From J054 sp963850255 (GTDB lineage: Bacteria; Pseudomonadota; Gammaproteobacteria; Steroidobacterales; GCA-2729495), in NCBI GenBank assembly GCA_963850255.1, contig CAWKLL010000024.1:62001-126000 (forward strand): a DNA stretch of 64,000 nt. The letters are read 5' to 3'. A program made the position numbers and the translations under genes. The notes under the pieces are model-generated. The model worked only from the letters and a program-made list of their open reading frames with translations, made no database searches and was not told the DNA's origin. Each line of letters opens with the position of its first letter. Within the stretch, counting starts at the first letter, position 1. Below are positions 56,403 to 64,000 of this stretch, piece after piece.

Positions 56403-56882
56403 GTGAGACCGTGCTTGACGTGCTCATGTACCTGTTCGAAACGTATTCGGAACAGGACTTCGAGCAAGAGCCAGAGCCAGATCAAGGTGTGCTCCGCGAA
56501 GAGTTGTTGCAGGCCGGTTTCGGTGAACCCGAAGTCGACCATGCACTCGACTGGCTCGAGGGCCTCGGGTGCGCGTCAGGACGAACCGTTTGCGGCCGCA
56601 CCGGCCGATCGCTCCGTGCGTCTGTTCAACACCTTTGAAATGTCGCGCCTGGATGCCGATTGCCGCGGCTATATCCTCTACCTGGAACAAATCGGCATTC
56701 TCACCGCAACCCAGCGGGAACTGGTCATTGATCGCCTGGTGGCCCTGGGCCCTGGCGATATCGACGTCGAGCAGGTCAAGTGGGTAGTGCTGATGGTGCT
56801 GTTCAGCCAGCCGGGTCAGGAGAAGGCTTTCGCCCGGATGGAAGACCTGGTGTTCGAGGAAAATACTGGCCTGGTGAACTGA
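56399..56882 (+). CDS. smg: Smg (DUF494) family protein, one frameshift
   Basis: About 160 residues when rejoined. The first frame gives VLDVLMYLFETYSEQDFEQE and VDHALDWLEGLG; one extra base near 56569 moves to RQDEPFAAAPADRSVRLFNT, then the conserved CRGYILYLEQIGILTATQRE and VKWVVLMVLFSQPGQEKAFA. The Smg family has no settled function but always lies beside dprA and topA. The indel is probably an error. Confidence 0.85.
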
Positions 56883-56917
56883 CCCTGCAAGCGCTTACGC
56901 AAAACAGTATTCTGTCG

Positions 56918-56946
56918 ACCGCGGCCCTGCCGCGGTTTTGCTTTTT
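56918..56946 (+). terminator. Intrinsic terminator or attenuator just before topA
   Basis: ACCGCGG and CCGCGGT (seven pairs, loop CCCTG) are followed by TTTGCTTTTT. The structure lies 36 bases after the smg stop and 16 bases before the topA start. Because there is no room for a separate promoter between it and topA, topA must be read through it or start within it. Confidence 0.65.
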
Positions 56947-56961
56947 CAGATACGGAAAAAC

Positions 56962-59482
56962 ATGAGTCGCAATATCGTCGTCGTCGAATCGCCTGCCAAG
57001 GCGAAGACCATCGAGAAGTACCTCGGTAAGGACTTCAAGGTGCTGGCCTCCTATGGCCACGTCCGCGATCTCGTGCCCAAGGAAGGCGCCGTCGATCCGG
57101 AGCACGGCTTCGCGATGAAGTACGACGTCATCGAGCGCAACGAGAAGCATGTCGAGGCGATTGAAAAAGCGCTGAAAAAGGCTGACGCCTTATACCTGGC
57201 GACTGACCCGGACCGCGAAGGCGAAGCCATTTCCTGGCACCTGTTCGAATTGCTGAAAGAACGCGGCCTGCTGAAAGACAAACAAGTCCATCGGGTGGTG
57301 TTCTACGAAATCACCAAGCGAGCGATTCAGGAAGCCATTGATGAGCCGCGCGGCTTGTCCAACGACCTGGTGAATGCACAGCAGGCGCGCCGCGCGCTGG
57401 ACTACCTGGTGGGTTTCAACCTGTCGCCGTTGTTGTGGAAGAAGGTTCGCCAGGGACTGTCTGCCGGCCGGGTACAAAGTCCGGCGCTGCGCATGATTGT
57501 CGAGCGCGAGCTGGAAATCGAAGCTTTCAATCCGCGCGAGTACTGGAGCATTGAAGCGCAACTCGGCGCCGACTCGAAAAACTTCAGTGCGCGCCTGGCC
57601 GAGTATCGCGGCGACAAGGTTGAGCAGTTTAGCTTCGTCAACGCGGAACAGGCCACCGATGTCCGCGAGTCATTGCTAACGGCTGCCGGCGGCAGCAACT
57701 TTGCCGAAATGGCGCCCCCGACCGGCGCCCGCCTGCGCGTCAATGCGATTGAGCGCAAACAGCGCAAGCGCAATCCGGCAGCACCGTTCACCACCTCGAC
57801 GCTGCAGCAGGAAGCGTCGCGCAAGCTCGGCTTTAGCGCCCAGCGCACCATGATGACCGCCCAGCGTCTCTACGAAGGCATCGATACCGGCGAAGGCGCG
57901 GTCGGCCTGATTACCTATATGCGCACGGACTCGGTCAATCTCGGCAACGAAGCCATCGACGAAATTCGCGGCCTTATCAAGGATCGCTACGGCGAGGAAA
58001 ATCTGCCGGAGGCGCCGCGGATCTTATAAGACCAAGGCCAAGAACGCCCAGGAAGCGCATGAAGGCATCCGCCCGACCAGCGTGTCGCGCACACCCGACG
58101 ATCTTAAGAGGCACCTGGAACGCGATCAGTTCCGACTGTACGACCTGATCTGGAAACGCACCGTCGCCTGCCAGATGATCCATGCCGTGTTCGACACGGT
58201 GGCGGTGGATCTGCTGCCCGTGGACGACGCGAAGTCGGCCGCTTCCGCGCCAACGGCTCGACGCTGGTCAAAGCCGGGCTTCATGGCCGTCTACCAGGAA
58301 GACCAGGACGACGCAAAGACGACGACGATGAGAAGATCCTTGCCGCCGATGGAAGAAGGCGATGACAGTGAACCTCGCCGACGTTCTGGCCGAGCAGCAT
58401 TTCACCGAGCCACCGCCGCGCTTCACCGAAGCCAGCCTGGTCAAGACGCTGGAGGAATACGGCATCGGCCGGCCCTCGACCTACGCCAGCATCATCTCGA
58501 CGCTGCAGAATCGCGAGTACGTCGAGATGGACGGCAAGCGTTTCATTCCGACCGACATCGGCCGCATCGTCAATGGCTTCCTGACCGAGCATTTCACGCA
58601 GTACGTGGACTACGACTTCACCGCCAGGCTGGAAGACGAGCTCGATGCGATTTCGCGCGGCGAACGCGAATGGGTGCCGGTGCTGGAAGCGTTCTGGAAG
58701 CCGTTCAGAACTGGTCGAGAGAAAAGGAAGTTACCGTCATCGCGAGAAGAAGCCGGTCAGGCGCGTGAGCTGGGCACCGATCCTAAAAGCGGCAAACCGG
58801 TCAGCGTGCGCATGGGTCGCTATGGACCGTTCGTGCAGATCGGCACGCGCGACGACGAGGACAAGCCGAAGTTCGCCGGTCTGCGGCCCGGCCAGAAGAT
58901 GGACACGATCACACTCGAAGAGGCGCTGGAGCTGTTCAAGCTGCCGCGCAAACTGGGCGAGACGCCCGAGGGCGAGCCGGTGTCTGCCAGCATCGGCCGC
59001 TTCGGGCCCTACGTGCGCTACGGCGACAAGTTCGTGTCGATTCGCGAGGAAGATCCCTACACCATCGAGCTGCCACGCGCGCTGGAACTGATTGACCGAG
59101 AAAAAGATCGCCGATGCCAATCGCGCTGATCCAGGATTTCGAGGACGACGGCATCCAGGTGCTGAACGGTCGCTACGGCCCGTACATCACCAACAAGGAA
59201 AAAAACGCACGAGTGCCCAAGGACACGGATCCGAAGACCCTGACCCTGGACGAGTGCGAAGAACTGCTGGCCAAGGCGCCGGTGCGTGGGCGCCGCGGCG
59301 CCAAGAAGAAAGTCGCTAAGAAAGCGGCCAAGAAAAAAGCCAGCGCAAAGAAAACTACGGCCAAGAAAAAGACCCAGAAGAAGAAAAAGAAGAAGGCTAC
59401 GCGCAAGAAAGCGGCCGCCAAGAAGACCGCCACCAAGCGGGCTTCGAAAACCTCCGCGACGGACTCCGTCGAGACCAGCTAG
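56962..59482 (+). CDS. topA: DNA topoisomerase I, frameshifted second half, Lys-rich tail
   Basis: Relaxes negative supercoils. TOPRIM start VVVESPAKAKTIEKYLGKDF, then LATDPDREGEAISWHL and the catalytic Tyr319 in GLITYMRTDSVNL; STYASIISTLQNREYVEMD further on. Instead of Cys zinc fingers, the C-terminal part has repeats with VRMGRYGPFVQIG, SIGRFGPYVRYG and LNGRYGPYITN, then about 60 residues mostly Lys, Ala and Thr. The first 1060 bases are clean; frames change near 58023, 58228, 58268, 58325, 58368, 58700 and 59100. As an essential gene it is presumably intact in the cell. Confidence 0.92.
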
Positions 59483-59494
59483 TCCGGAGGCCTC

Positions 59495-60049
59495 GTGCGC
59501 AGTAAGGCACTGTTGGAACAGGCCGCCATCACGCTGCAAGCGGGTGGCGTCGTGGCCTACCCCACTGAAGCCGTTTACGGGCTGGGTTGCGACCCGGCCA
59601 ACGGCGACGCTATTCAACGAATCTGTCGTATCAAGCAGCGGCCGCGGCGCGCGGGCTTGATCCTGGTGGCCGCGGAACTGGACCAGCTAAGCGGTTGGAT
59701 TGATCCTCAGCCCGGCGAACTCGAGCAACTGACGCAGGACACGCCAGTGCCCACAACCTGGATCGTCACCGCCGGGCGACTGGCCGATGACCTGGTCACC
59801 GGCGGCCGCCGCCGGATTGCCGTGCGGTTGACGGAGCATCCGTTAACGGCAGAACTCTGCCTGCTGGTCGGCAGTCCGCTGATTTCCACCAGCGCCAACC
59901 GCCGCGGTCGGCCACCCGCCCGGCATGCGCTGCAGGTAAGGCGCTGGTTCGGCCGGGAAATTGACCAGGTACTTGCCGGCGCCACCGGCGCCGCAGCGCA
60001 GCCATCACAGATTCGTGACGCCCTCAGCGGACAGATCCTGCGCCCGTGA
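59495..60049 (+). CDS. tsaC: Threonylcarbamoyl-AMP synthase (YrdC/TsaC)
   Basis: 184 residues from GTG 59495 with GGAGG seven bases upstream. The Sua5/YrdC fold has GGVVAYPTEAVYGLGCDPAN, IKQRPRRAGLILVAAELDQL, PTTWIVTAGRL, IAVRLTEHPLTAELC and SPLISTSANRRGRPP. It makes threonylcarbamoyl-AMP for t6A in tRNA. Short form without the Sua5 extension, hence TsaC. Order topA-tsaC as in other gammaproteobacteria; the 138 bases to the subtilase gene show no other gene. Confidence 0.93.
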   Translation: MRSKALLEQAAITLQAGGVVAYPTEAVYGLGCDPANGDAIQRICRIKQRPRRAGLILVAAELDQLSGWIDPQPGELEQLTQDTPVPTTWIVTAGRLADDLVTGGRRRIAVRLTEHPLTAELCLLVGSPLISTSANRRGRPPARHALQVRRWFGREIDQVLAGATGAAAQPSQIRDALSGQILRP

Positions 60050-60187
60050 GCCGCGCTGGTCTCGGCAGATTCTGTAAAGTATCCTAGGAGCTCACGGAAC
60101 AAGCAGCTCTAAGCAGTTGCTTCGGATAACAAAAATCTAAGTCCGGCGGACACTCGTCGGGGCATAGGCTTTCCGGGCCAGGGACTG

Positions 60188-63100
60188 ATGCGGCAACTGC
60201 AAGCTTTTATTCAGGCGTTAATGACGATATTGGTCGCCGCTGCCATCGTGCCCGCGGCCGCCGGCAATCTGCGTCCGGCTCCCGTGGATGTATATCTCAG
60301 CAGCGGTGAAAGCCAGCTGCTCGAAGAACAGATTTACATTGTGCAACTGGCGGAACCGCCGGCTGTGAGCTACCGCGGCGGTACCAGCGGACTCGCGGCT
60401 ACGCGGCCTAACCGCGGCGACGGCTTTAATGCCGATGACCCCAATGTCCAGCGTTACGGTCGGCACCTGGTCGCCCAGCACGATGCGGCGTTGCAAAGCG
60501 TCGGCGCCTACTACGAGAAGCTGTACAGCTATCGCTACACCTTCAACGGTTTCGCCGCACGCATGACCCAGCTGCAGGCACAGAAACTTCGTGCGCAACG
60601 CGGTGTACTAAACGTCTGGGAAGATCGCATACGTTATCTATACACCAATAATAGTCCGGGCTTTCTCGGGCTGTTCAATACCAATAGCGGTTTGCGCACC
60701 GGTCTTGGGCTGCAAGGCGACAACGTAGTCATCGGAGTTATCGATAGCGGCATCGCGCCCGAGCATCCCAGCTTCGACGACACCCGCGAGGCCGACAGGC
60801 CGCGCCTGTGCCGAAGCAGCTGGGCAGAAAATTCGCTGCTTGGATTATGGCTGTGTTATCGCTATCGCAAGCGCGATGACGAAGTGGTGTTCAGCCGTCC
60901 GGCCGATTGGCAGGGGCGTTGCGAGGCAGGCGAAACGCCGGCCGACCGCTTTACATCCGGCAACTGCAATAACAAGCTGATCGGCGCTCGCTACTACATC
61001 GATGGTTTTCTGCAAAGCAATCTACTGGATGAGAACGAATTTATTTCGCCCCGCGATGCCGACGGCCACGGCACCCATATCGCCTCCACGGCGGCGGGCA
61101 TCGAAGTCGGTGCCAACCTGGCCAACAATGATGTGGCCCGGATCAGCGGAATGGCACCGCGCGCGCAGATTGCCGCTTACAAGGCCTGCTGGCTGGAACC
61201 GGGCCAGACCCGCGGAAGTTGCAGCACGGCCGACCTGCAGCGCGCTATAGAAGACGCCGTCGCTGACGGCGTAGACATCATTAATTACTCAGTCGGCAAT
61301 ACCGACATCAGTATCAGCGACCCCGACGACCTGGCGCTGCTGGCCGCGGCCGATGCCGGCGTTCTGAGTGTGGTGGCGGCCGGTAATGACGGACCGACGC
61401 CGGGGACCGTACTGTCGCCCGCCGGCGCGCCCTGGGTACTGACCGTGGGCGCGGCCAGTCGCCGCGGCACCAAGTTTCAGGAAGCGTTACGGGTGAACAG
61501 CCCGGCCAGCGTGGCTCGTGACTATGTACAACGTGAAGCGACATTTACGCCGCCGCTGCGCGATGCCGGCCCGATCACAGAGACCCTGGTTCTGGTCGAT
61601 GACGGGGTATCTATTTTTGGCGGCGGCGCTTCCGGCACCACCTACGACGCCTGCGAACCGCTGACCAATGCCGCCGAAATGCAGGACCGTATCGCTTTCC
61701 TGCAACGGGGCAGCTGTACGTTCGAGGAGAAGCTGCGCAATGTGCAGGAAGCCGGAGCTATCGCGGCACTGGTGTTTGATACCGAGGTAACGCCGATCCT
61801 GATGGCCGGACCTCGCGATGTCATCGATATTCCTGCAGTAGCGATAGGCGCTGCCGACGGCCAGCAACTGCTTGATCGTCTGAATGCCGGCGATACCGTT
61901 GAGGTCACGCTGGACAAGGACCTGATCCTGCAGCGGACCGACAACGGCGACGTGATCGGCAGCTTTTCTTCACGCGGACCCAATCCGACGGCGCCGGATA
62001 TTCTGAAGCCGGACGTCATTGCGCCCGGCGTCGATATCCTGGCCGGACAAACGCCTGACGTTGCCAATGGCATTCGCGGCGAGGAGTTCCAGTATTTGTC
62101 GGGCACCTCCATGGCAGTACCGCATGTCGCTGGATTGGCCGCCCTGCTTAAAGAACGTCACCCGGACTGGAGTCCCGCGGCCCTGAGCTCCGCCTTTGTG
62201 ACCACCGCACGACAGGACCTGGTGCGCGAAGATGGCGAAACTCCCGCCGATCCCTTCGACATGGGTGGCGGCCATGTGGTGCCTAATCGCGCCATTGATC
62301 CCGGCCTGATCTACGATGCCGGCAAAGCGGATTTCGACGCCTTTTTGTGCGGCACGAACCTGCCGCGCGCCACCGAGGCCGAGTGCAGTGCGCTGGCTGC
62401 AGCCGGTTTCCCAACCGCGGCTGCCGATCTGAATATCGCCAGCATTACGCTGAGCGGGCTGGTCAGCAGCCGCAGCGTCACTCGCCGCGTCACCAATGTC
62501 GGCGAGCCCGGAATTTATCAAGCCAGTATCGTCAGCCCGGAAGGCGTTGACGTCACGGTCAGCCCTGCGGTGCTAAACCTGGCCAGCGATGAGACAGCCG
62601 AGTACAGCTTAACTTTCACCACCAGCGGCAGCGAACTCTACAACTGGAGTTTCGGGGAACTGACCTGGGATGACGGCGAGCACCAGGTACGCAGTCCGCT
62701 GGCTGTGCGGCCGGTGCCGTTCCTTGCACCGCTTGAAGTTAATGGTGAAGGCCTGACCGGTAACCTGCAGTTCAATGTAGAGTTTGGCTATACGGGCGAC
62801 TATCGCACCATCGTGCATGGCCTGGCACCGGCGGATGTCGCCGCCGGCAGCGTGGCTGACGATCCGTCACGCAATTACGTCTTTCAAGCCGACAGCGGGG
62901 CGTTGCCGCCCAGCGTCGCGCGCTTCCAGTTCGAAGTCGGCGAGGATGCCGCCTACCTGCGCGCTGCCCTGTTTGACCGAGACACTGATGGTGACGATGA
63001 CCTCGACCTGTATGTCTACTATTGTCCCGGCCTGGTGATCTGCTCGCTGGTCGGCGTCAGCGGCGAAGACAACTCTGACGAACAACTCGATGTGCTGTTC

Positions 63101-63388
63101 CCCAACGCCGGCGAGTACTTCATTGATGTACACGGTTTCCGCACCGACCAGAGCACGGGCGGACCCGGTGCAGACTTCGAATTGTCCGTCTGGACCCTGG
63201 GTAATATCGACAATCGCGGTAATCTGAACATCGTGGCACCGGCCGCCGCGGCAGCCGGGCAAACCGGCACCATCAGCCTCGACTGGGCCGGACTTGAATT
63301 TGCCCGCTACCTGGGTGGCATCAGCCACGACGACGACGACAATCCCGGCGACCTGCTGGAATTCACGGTCATCGCCATCGAGCCTTAA
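60188..63388 (+). CDS. Secreted subtilisin-like serine protease (S8, PA domain)
   Basis: 1066 residues with AGGGA before the ATG. A signal peptide (LMTILVAAAIVPAAAG) is followed by an I9 propeptide (to about 150), and a catalytic domain with Asp186 (VIGVIDSGIAPEHP), His294 (DGHGTHIAST) and Ser641 (SGTSMAVPHVAGLAALL). The long His-Ser distance holds a PA domain (RIAFLQRGSCTFEEKLRNVQ). PFDMGGGHVVP and an Fn3-like domain follow, as in the cucumisin-type subtilases, then a C-terminal beta domain (DTDGDDDLDLYVYYC) resembling bacterial pre-peptidase C domains. It is a probable exported scavenging protease. Confidence 0.92.
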   Translation: MRQLQAFIQALMTILVAAAIVPAAAGNLRPAPVDVYLSSGESQLLEEQIYIVQLAEPPAVSYRGGTSGLAATRPNRGDGFNADDPNVQRYGRHLVAQHDAALQSVGAYYEKLYSYRYTFNGFAARMTQLQAQKLRAQRGVLNVWEDRIRYLYTNNSPGFLGLFNTNSGLRTGLGLQGDNVVIGVIDSGIAPEHPSFDDTREADRPRLCRSSWAENSLLGLWLCYRYRKRDDEVVFSRPADWQGRCEAGETPADRFTSGNCNNKLIGARYYIDGFLQSNLLDENEFISPRDADGHGTHIASTAAGIEVGANLANNDVARISGMAPRAQIAAYKACWLEPGQTRGSCSTADLQRAIEDAVADGVDIINYSVGNTDISISDPDDLALLAAADAGVLSVVAAGNDGPTPGTVLSPAGAPWVLTVGAASRRGTKFQEALRVNSPASVARDYVQREATFTPPLRDAGPITETLVLVDDGVSIFGGGASGTTYDACEPLTNAAEMQDRIAFLQRGSCTFEEKLRNVQEAGAIAALVFDTEVTPILMAGPRDVIDIPAVAIGAADGQQLLDRLNAGDTVEVTLDKDLILQRTDNGDVIGSFSSRGPNPTAPDILKPDVIAPGVDILAGQTPDVANGIRGEEFQYLSGTSMAVPHVAGLAALLKERHPDWSPAALSSAFVTTARQDLVREDGETPADPFDMGGGHVVPNRAIDPGLIYDAGKADFDAFLCGTNLPRATEAECSALAAAGFPTAAADLNIASITLSGLVSSRSVTRRVTNVGEPGIYQASIVSPEGVDVTVSPAVLNLASDETAEYSLTFTTSGSELYNWSFGELTWDDGEHQVRSPLAVRPVPFLAPLEVNGEGLTGNLQFNVEFGYTGDYRTIVHGLAPADVAAGSVADDPSRNYVFQADSGALPPSVARFQFEVGEDAAYLRAALFDRDTDGDDDLDLYVYYCPGLVICSLVGVSGEDNSDEQLDVLFPNAGEYFIDVHGFRTDQSTGGPGADFELSVWTLGNIDNRGNLNIVAPAAAAAGQTGTISLDWAGLEFARYLGGISHDDDDNPGDLLEFTVIAIEP

Positions 63389-63451
63389 GACCGGCGTCGG
63401 CTTGCGGCAAGCCAGACTTCTGCGGATTCCGGATTGTCTGAACTGCGCGCG

Positions 63452-63841
63452 TCAGCCGGCCCAGAAAAATGCACTCAGGTTCGTCAGCACCAGTATCAGC
63501 AGCGCCGCCCAGGTAGACAGGGTGCCGTAAAAACGGCCGAACGTGCGCCCGGCGGATTGGCTCAATCCGAAAGCATGCAGGCCACGCCCGACAACCAGTA
63601 ACAAACCGGCAGCGTGCACCAGCCAGATCGAGGCGCCCTGCAGCTCGGCCAGTACCAGCAGGATCAGCGCGATGGGCGTGTATTCGATAAAGTTGCCCTG
63701 GACCCGAATCGTGCGCGCCAGTTCCTCGTGGCCGCCGCTGCCGATTCCCACCTGGTAGGTGCGCCGCATACCAATAATTCGGGCGCTGAGTACAATCAAT
63801 AAGACGCCGCAAAGACCGGCATATATTCCGCTAATCAGCAT
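63452..63841 (-). CDS. MAPEG family membrane protein
   Basis: 129 residues with four hydrophobic segments. GIGSGGHEELARTIRVQGNF and NFIEYTPIALILLVLAELQG are the MAPEG motif (glutathione or eicosanoid metabolism family), ending RFYGTLSTWAALLILVLTNL. Bacterial members may have glutathione transferase activity. It converges with the subtilase gene; a six-base hairpin (63399-63413) with no T-tract lies between. Confidence 0.88.
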   Translation of the reverse strand: MLISGIYAGLCGVLLIVLSARIIGMRRTYQVGIGSGGHEELARTIRVQGNFIEYTPIALILLVLAELQGASIWLVHAAGLLLVVGRGLHAFGLSQSAGRTFGRFYGTLSTWAALLILVLTNLSAFFWAG

Positions 63842-63866
63842 AGTCTGCTCACTCCAAATAGTCGTC

Positions 63867-64000
63867 TCAGGCCAGCGCCGCGCACTCGGTATGTCGATAG
63901 CAATCGACCATGTGATCGTTTACCAGCCCGGTGGCCTGCATGTGCGCATACATGATGGTACTGCCGACAAATTTAAAACCACGTTTCTTCAGATCCTTGC
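63867..64000 (-). CDS. tag: DNA-3-methyladenine glycosylase I, 3' end
   Basis: The minus strand encodes the last 44 residues of Tag: KDLKKRGFKFVGSTIMYAHM, then QATGLVNDHMVDCYRH. Conserved features are the GFKFVGSTIMYAHMQATG helix and the Cys and His near the end that bind structural zinc. Tag removes 3-methyladenine from DNA. The gene starts beyond the window. Confidence 0.92.
   Translation of the reverse strand, partial: KDLKKRGFKFVGSTIMYAHMQATGLVNDHMVDCYRHTECAALA

Noticed and set aside
63399..63413. Terminator between the subtilase and MAPEG genes
   Set aside because: A six-base hairpin is present, but no T-tract follows on either strand.

Overview
The window reads as chromosomal DNA of a GC-rich, free-living gammaproteobacterium, probably marine. 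The evidence is the block dprA-smg-topA-tsaC next to def-fmt-rsmB-DUF4390-ntrYX, which also sits together in Pseudomonas and its relatives, plus priA-argS-SPOR, a TRAP transporter, an Na+/alanine symporter and pntAB. A finer assignment (for example Woeseiales or Chromatiales) is only a guess. I see no insertion sequences, prophage, CRISPR array, tRNA or rRNA.

Layout. 1-3.6 kb: 5' part of gltB (minus), broken by at least seven indels, with a promoter at 3831-3860. 3.9-13 kb: DUF924 protein, thiolase, AGCS symporter with an unusual outside loop, an orphan TAXI binding protein, then an FAD oxidoreductase, CBS protein and AEC carrier (minus) and YceI and dienelactone-hydrolase proteins (plus). 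13-20 kb: FAH-family enzyme, succinate-semialdehyde dehydrogenase, MATE exporter, SnoaL-like protein, TRAP dctPQM. 20-33 kb: mostly minus strand, with a secreted beta-propeller, acetyl-CoA synthetase, an M48 peptidase/DUF898 pair, fructosamine kinase, a FEN-type nuclease, an ECF sigma/anti-sigma/VWA lipoprotein set and an HNH nuclease. 33.5-36.4 kb: pntA1-pntA2-pntB, heavily indel-broken. 36.4-38.1 kb: a second ECF sigma locus with a small acidic secreted protein and DUF3106. 38.1-38.5 kb: AT-rich gap with four DnaA-box-like 9-mers. 38.5-45.3 kb: priA, argS, SPOR, CapA, PLP enzyme. 45.4-46.7 kb: encapsulin-type ferritin without a shell gene, a cupin and a zinc-ribbon membrane protein. 46.8-53.9 kb: ntrXY, DUF4390, rsmB, fmt, def (minus). 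54-60 kb: LysM, dprA, smg, topA, tsaC (plus). 60-64 kb: secreted subtilase, MAPEG protein, partial tag.

How they fit: translation and DNA maintenance (fmt/def/rsmB/argS/tsaC; priA/topA/dprA), nitrogen and NADPH balance (gltB, ntrYX, pntAB), uptake of organic acids and amino acids (TRAP, TAXI, AGCS), and two envelope-linked ECF circuits.

Data quality matters here. gltB, pntA/B and the second half of topA carry dense single-base indels while the encoded protein sequence in each frame stays well conserved, and acs, argS, smg, dctQ, the AGCS gene and a VOC gene each have one or two. This pattern looks more like unpolished long-read consensus than gene decay. I treat these genes as probably intact in the organism.

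The points most worth a second look are the DnaA-box cluster before priA, the shell-less encapsulin-type ferritin with its cupin, the NtrX lacking GAFTGA and the Walker A lysine, and the sigma / anti-sigma / small acidic protein / DUF3106 unit.
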